NCBI GenBank assembly: GCA_904063045.1
Contig: CAJFCJ010000025.1
Coordinates: forward strand, 1 to 64,000
DNA length: 64,000 nucleotides
Origin: Dimorphilus gyrociliatus
Taxonomy: Eukaryota > Annelida > Polychaeta > Dinophilidae
Direction of reading: 5' to 3'
The notes under the pieces were generated by a model that saw only the letters and a list, made by a program, of their open reading frames with translations, was not told the DNA's origin and searched no databases. The position numbers and the translations under genes were made by a program. This document shows, in pieces, positions 63,463 to 64,000 of this stretch; positions within the stretch are counted from its first letter, which is position 1, and each line of letters begins with the position of its first letter.

Positions 63463-64000
63463 TAAGTAATAATTTGTTTACGTTATATAGAGTATTATTT
63501 TGTTAATAACAAAAATTCGTTACTGGTATTGTTCATAGAAATCTTTGTGTTTTAACTTAAGAGAAATGTTTTCCAACTGCTAAATAAAACAGTTTTCAGT
63601 TATTACTACTTTAAGATGTCTTCTCGCTTTGTTTTCTTTCTTTGATAAATACATAAAGGAACGTTTTGGTGTTTTTATATTTGTTTTCTTAAGTATATCA
63701 TCTATATTTTCCTTTCTGTTTTCTTCACTTCGCTCTCCATTTCCCTTTCTTTAGTATTAATTGTTATGTTTATTATGCTAAATTGAAAATTGATATTATG
63801 TTCTTACTAGTCTAAAGGATTAATGAAAATTTAACTTCAATTTTTTAACCAGTTTTTAACGATATTGAATTTGTATGATACAAGTGGGGAATTGGGGAGA
63901 ATAACAGTAATAGTTTATATATATATATATATATCAATTTATATTGATAATCTTATAGCAGAACAAATTGTATAAAATGAACGTACTGTATATATGTGAA
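63463..64000. terminator. 3' flank of receptor B
   Basis: Polyadenylation signal AATAAA at 63583-63588, about 120 bp after the stop. A (TA)n run lies at about 63917-63934. No further gene seen. Confidence 0.6.

Overview
This is metazoan nuclear DNA: AT-rich, with spliced genes using GT-AG introns and animal-specific families (CASK, TDRD12, syntaxin-18, TRAPPC3, SRRM1, gp130/Domeless-like cytokine receptors). Most introns outside CASK are only about 45-150 nt, while the CASK introns run to kilobases. The protein set and the compact introns suggest a small-genome invertebrate, perhaps a spiralian such as a miniaturised annelid. That placement is inference, held with low confidence. I rebuilt gene models by translating exons, checking splice phase at each junction and comparing with remembered family architecture. 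No search was run.

Layout. 1-16048 (-): the 5' half of CASK (kinase, CaM-binding region and first L27 domain; the rest lies beyond the left edge). 17340-18101 (-): a single-exon Ikaros/hunchback-like zinc-finger protein. 19058-20504 (+): an SLC16-type monocarboxylate transporter. 20757-22147 (-): syntaxin-18, sharing a 510-bp divergent promoter region with a Sam68/KHDRBS-type STAR RNA-binding protein at 22658-25136 (+). 26380-26877 (+) and 37789-38523 (+): two C/EBP-like bZIP genes flanking a very large TDRD12 gene, 27180-36639 (-). 39175-40153 (-): TRAPPC3, divergent from SRRM1 at 41647-44296 (+).

The right third (44.75-63.46 kb) is the most striking part: two gp130/Domeless-like class I cytokine receptor genes (946 and 940 aa, each with 15 coding exons) arranged head to head as a large imperfect inverted duplication with its axis near 53.65 kb. 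Most exons have diverged strongly in protein sequence, but some tracts are almost identical. The clearest is 628 bp, mainly intronic, with one mismatch and no indel. This points to recent gene conversion or purifying selection on selected patches. A conserved ~80-bp block with ETS-like sites lies about 2.3-2.5 kb upstream of each receptor start and may be a shared promoter or 5' non-coding exon.

Functionally the window mixes housekeeping genes (SNARE, TRAPP, splicing co-activator), a piRNA-pathway scaffold (TDRD12), a synaptic/junction scaffold (CASK) and a JAK/STAT-type receptor pair. There is no operon-like logic. The arrangements likely to matter for regulation are the divergent pairs (STX18/KHDRBS, TDRD12/bZIP-2, TRAPPC3/SRRM1 and the receptor pair).
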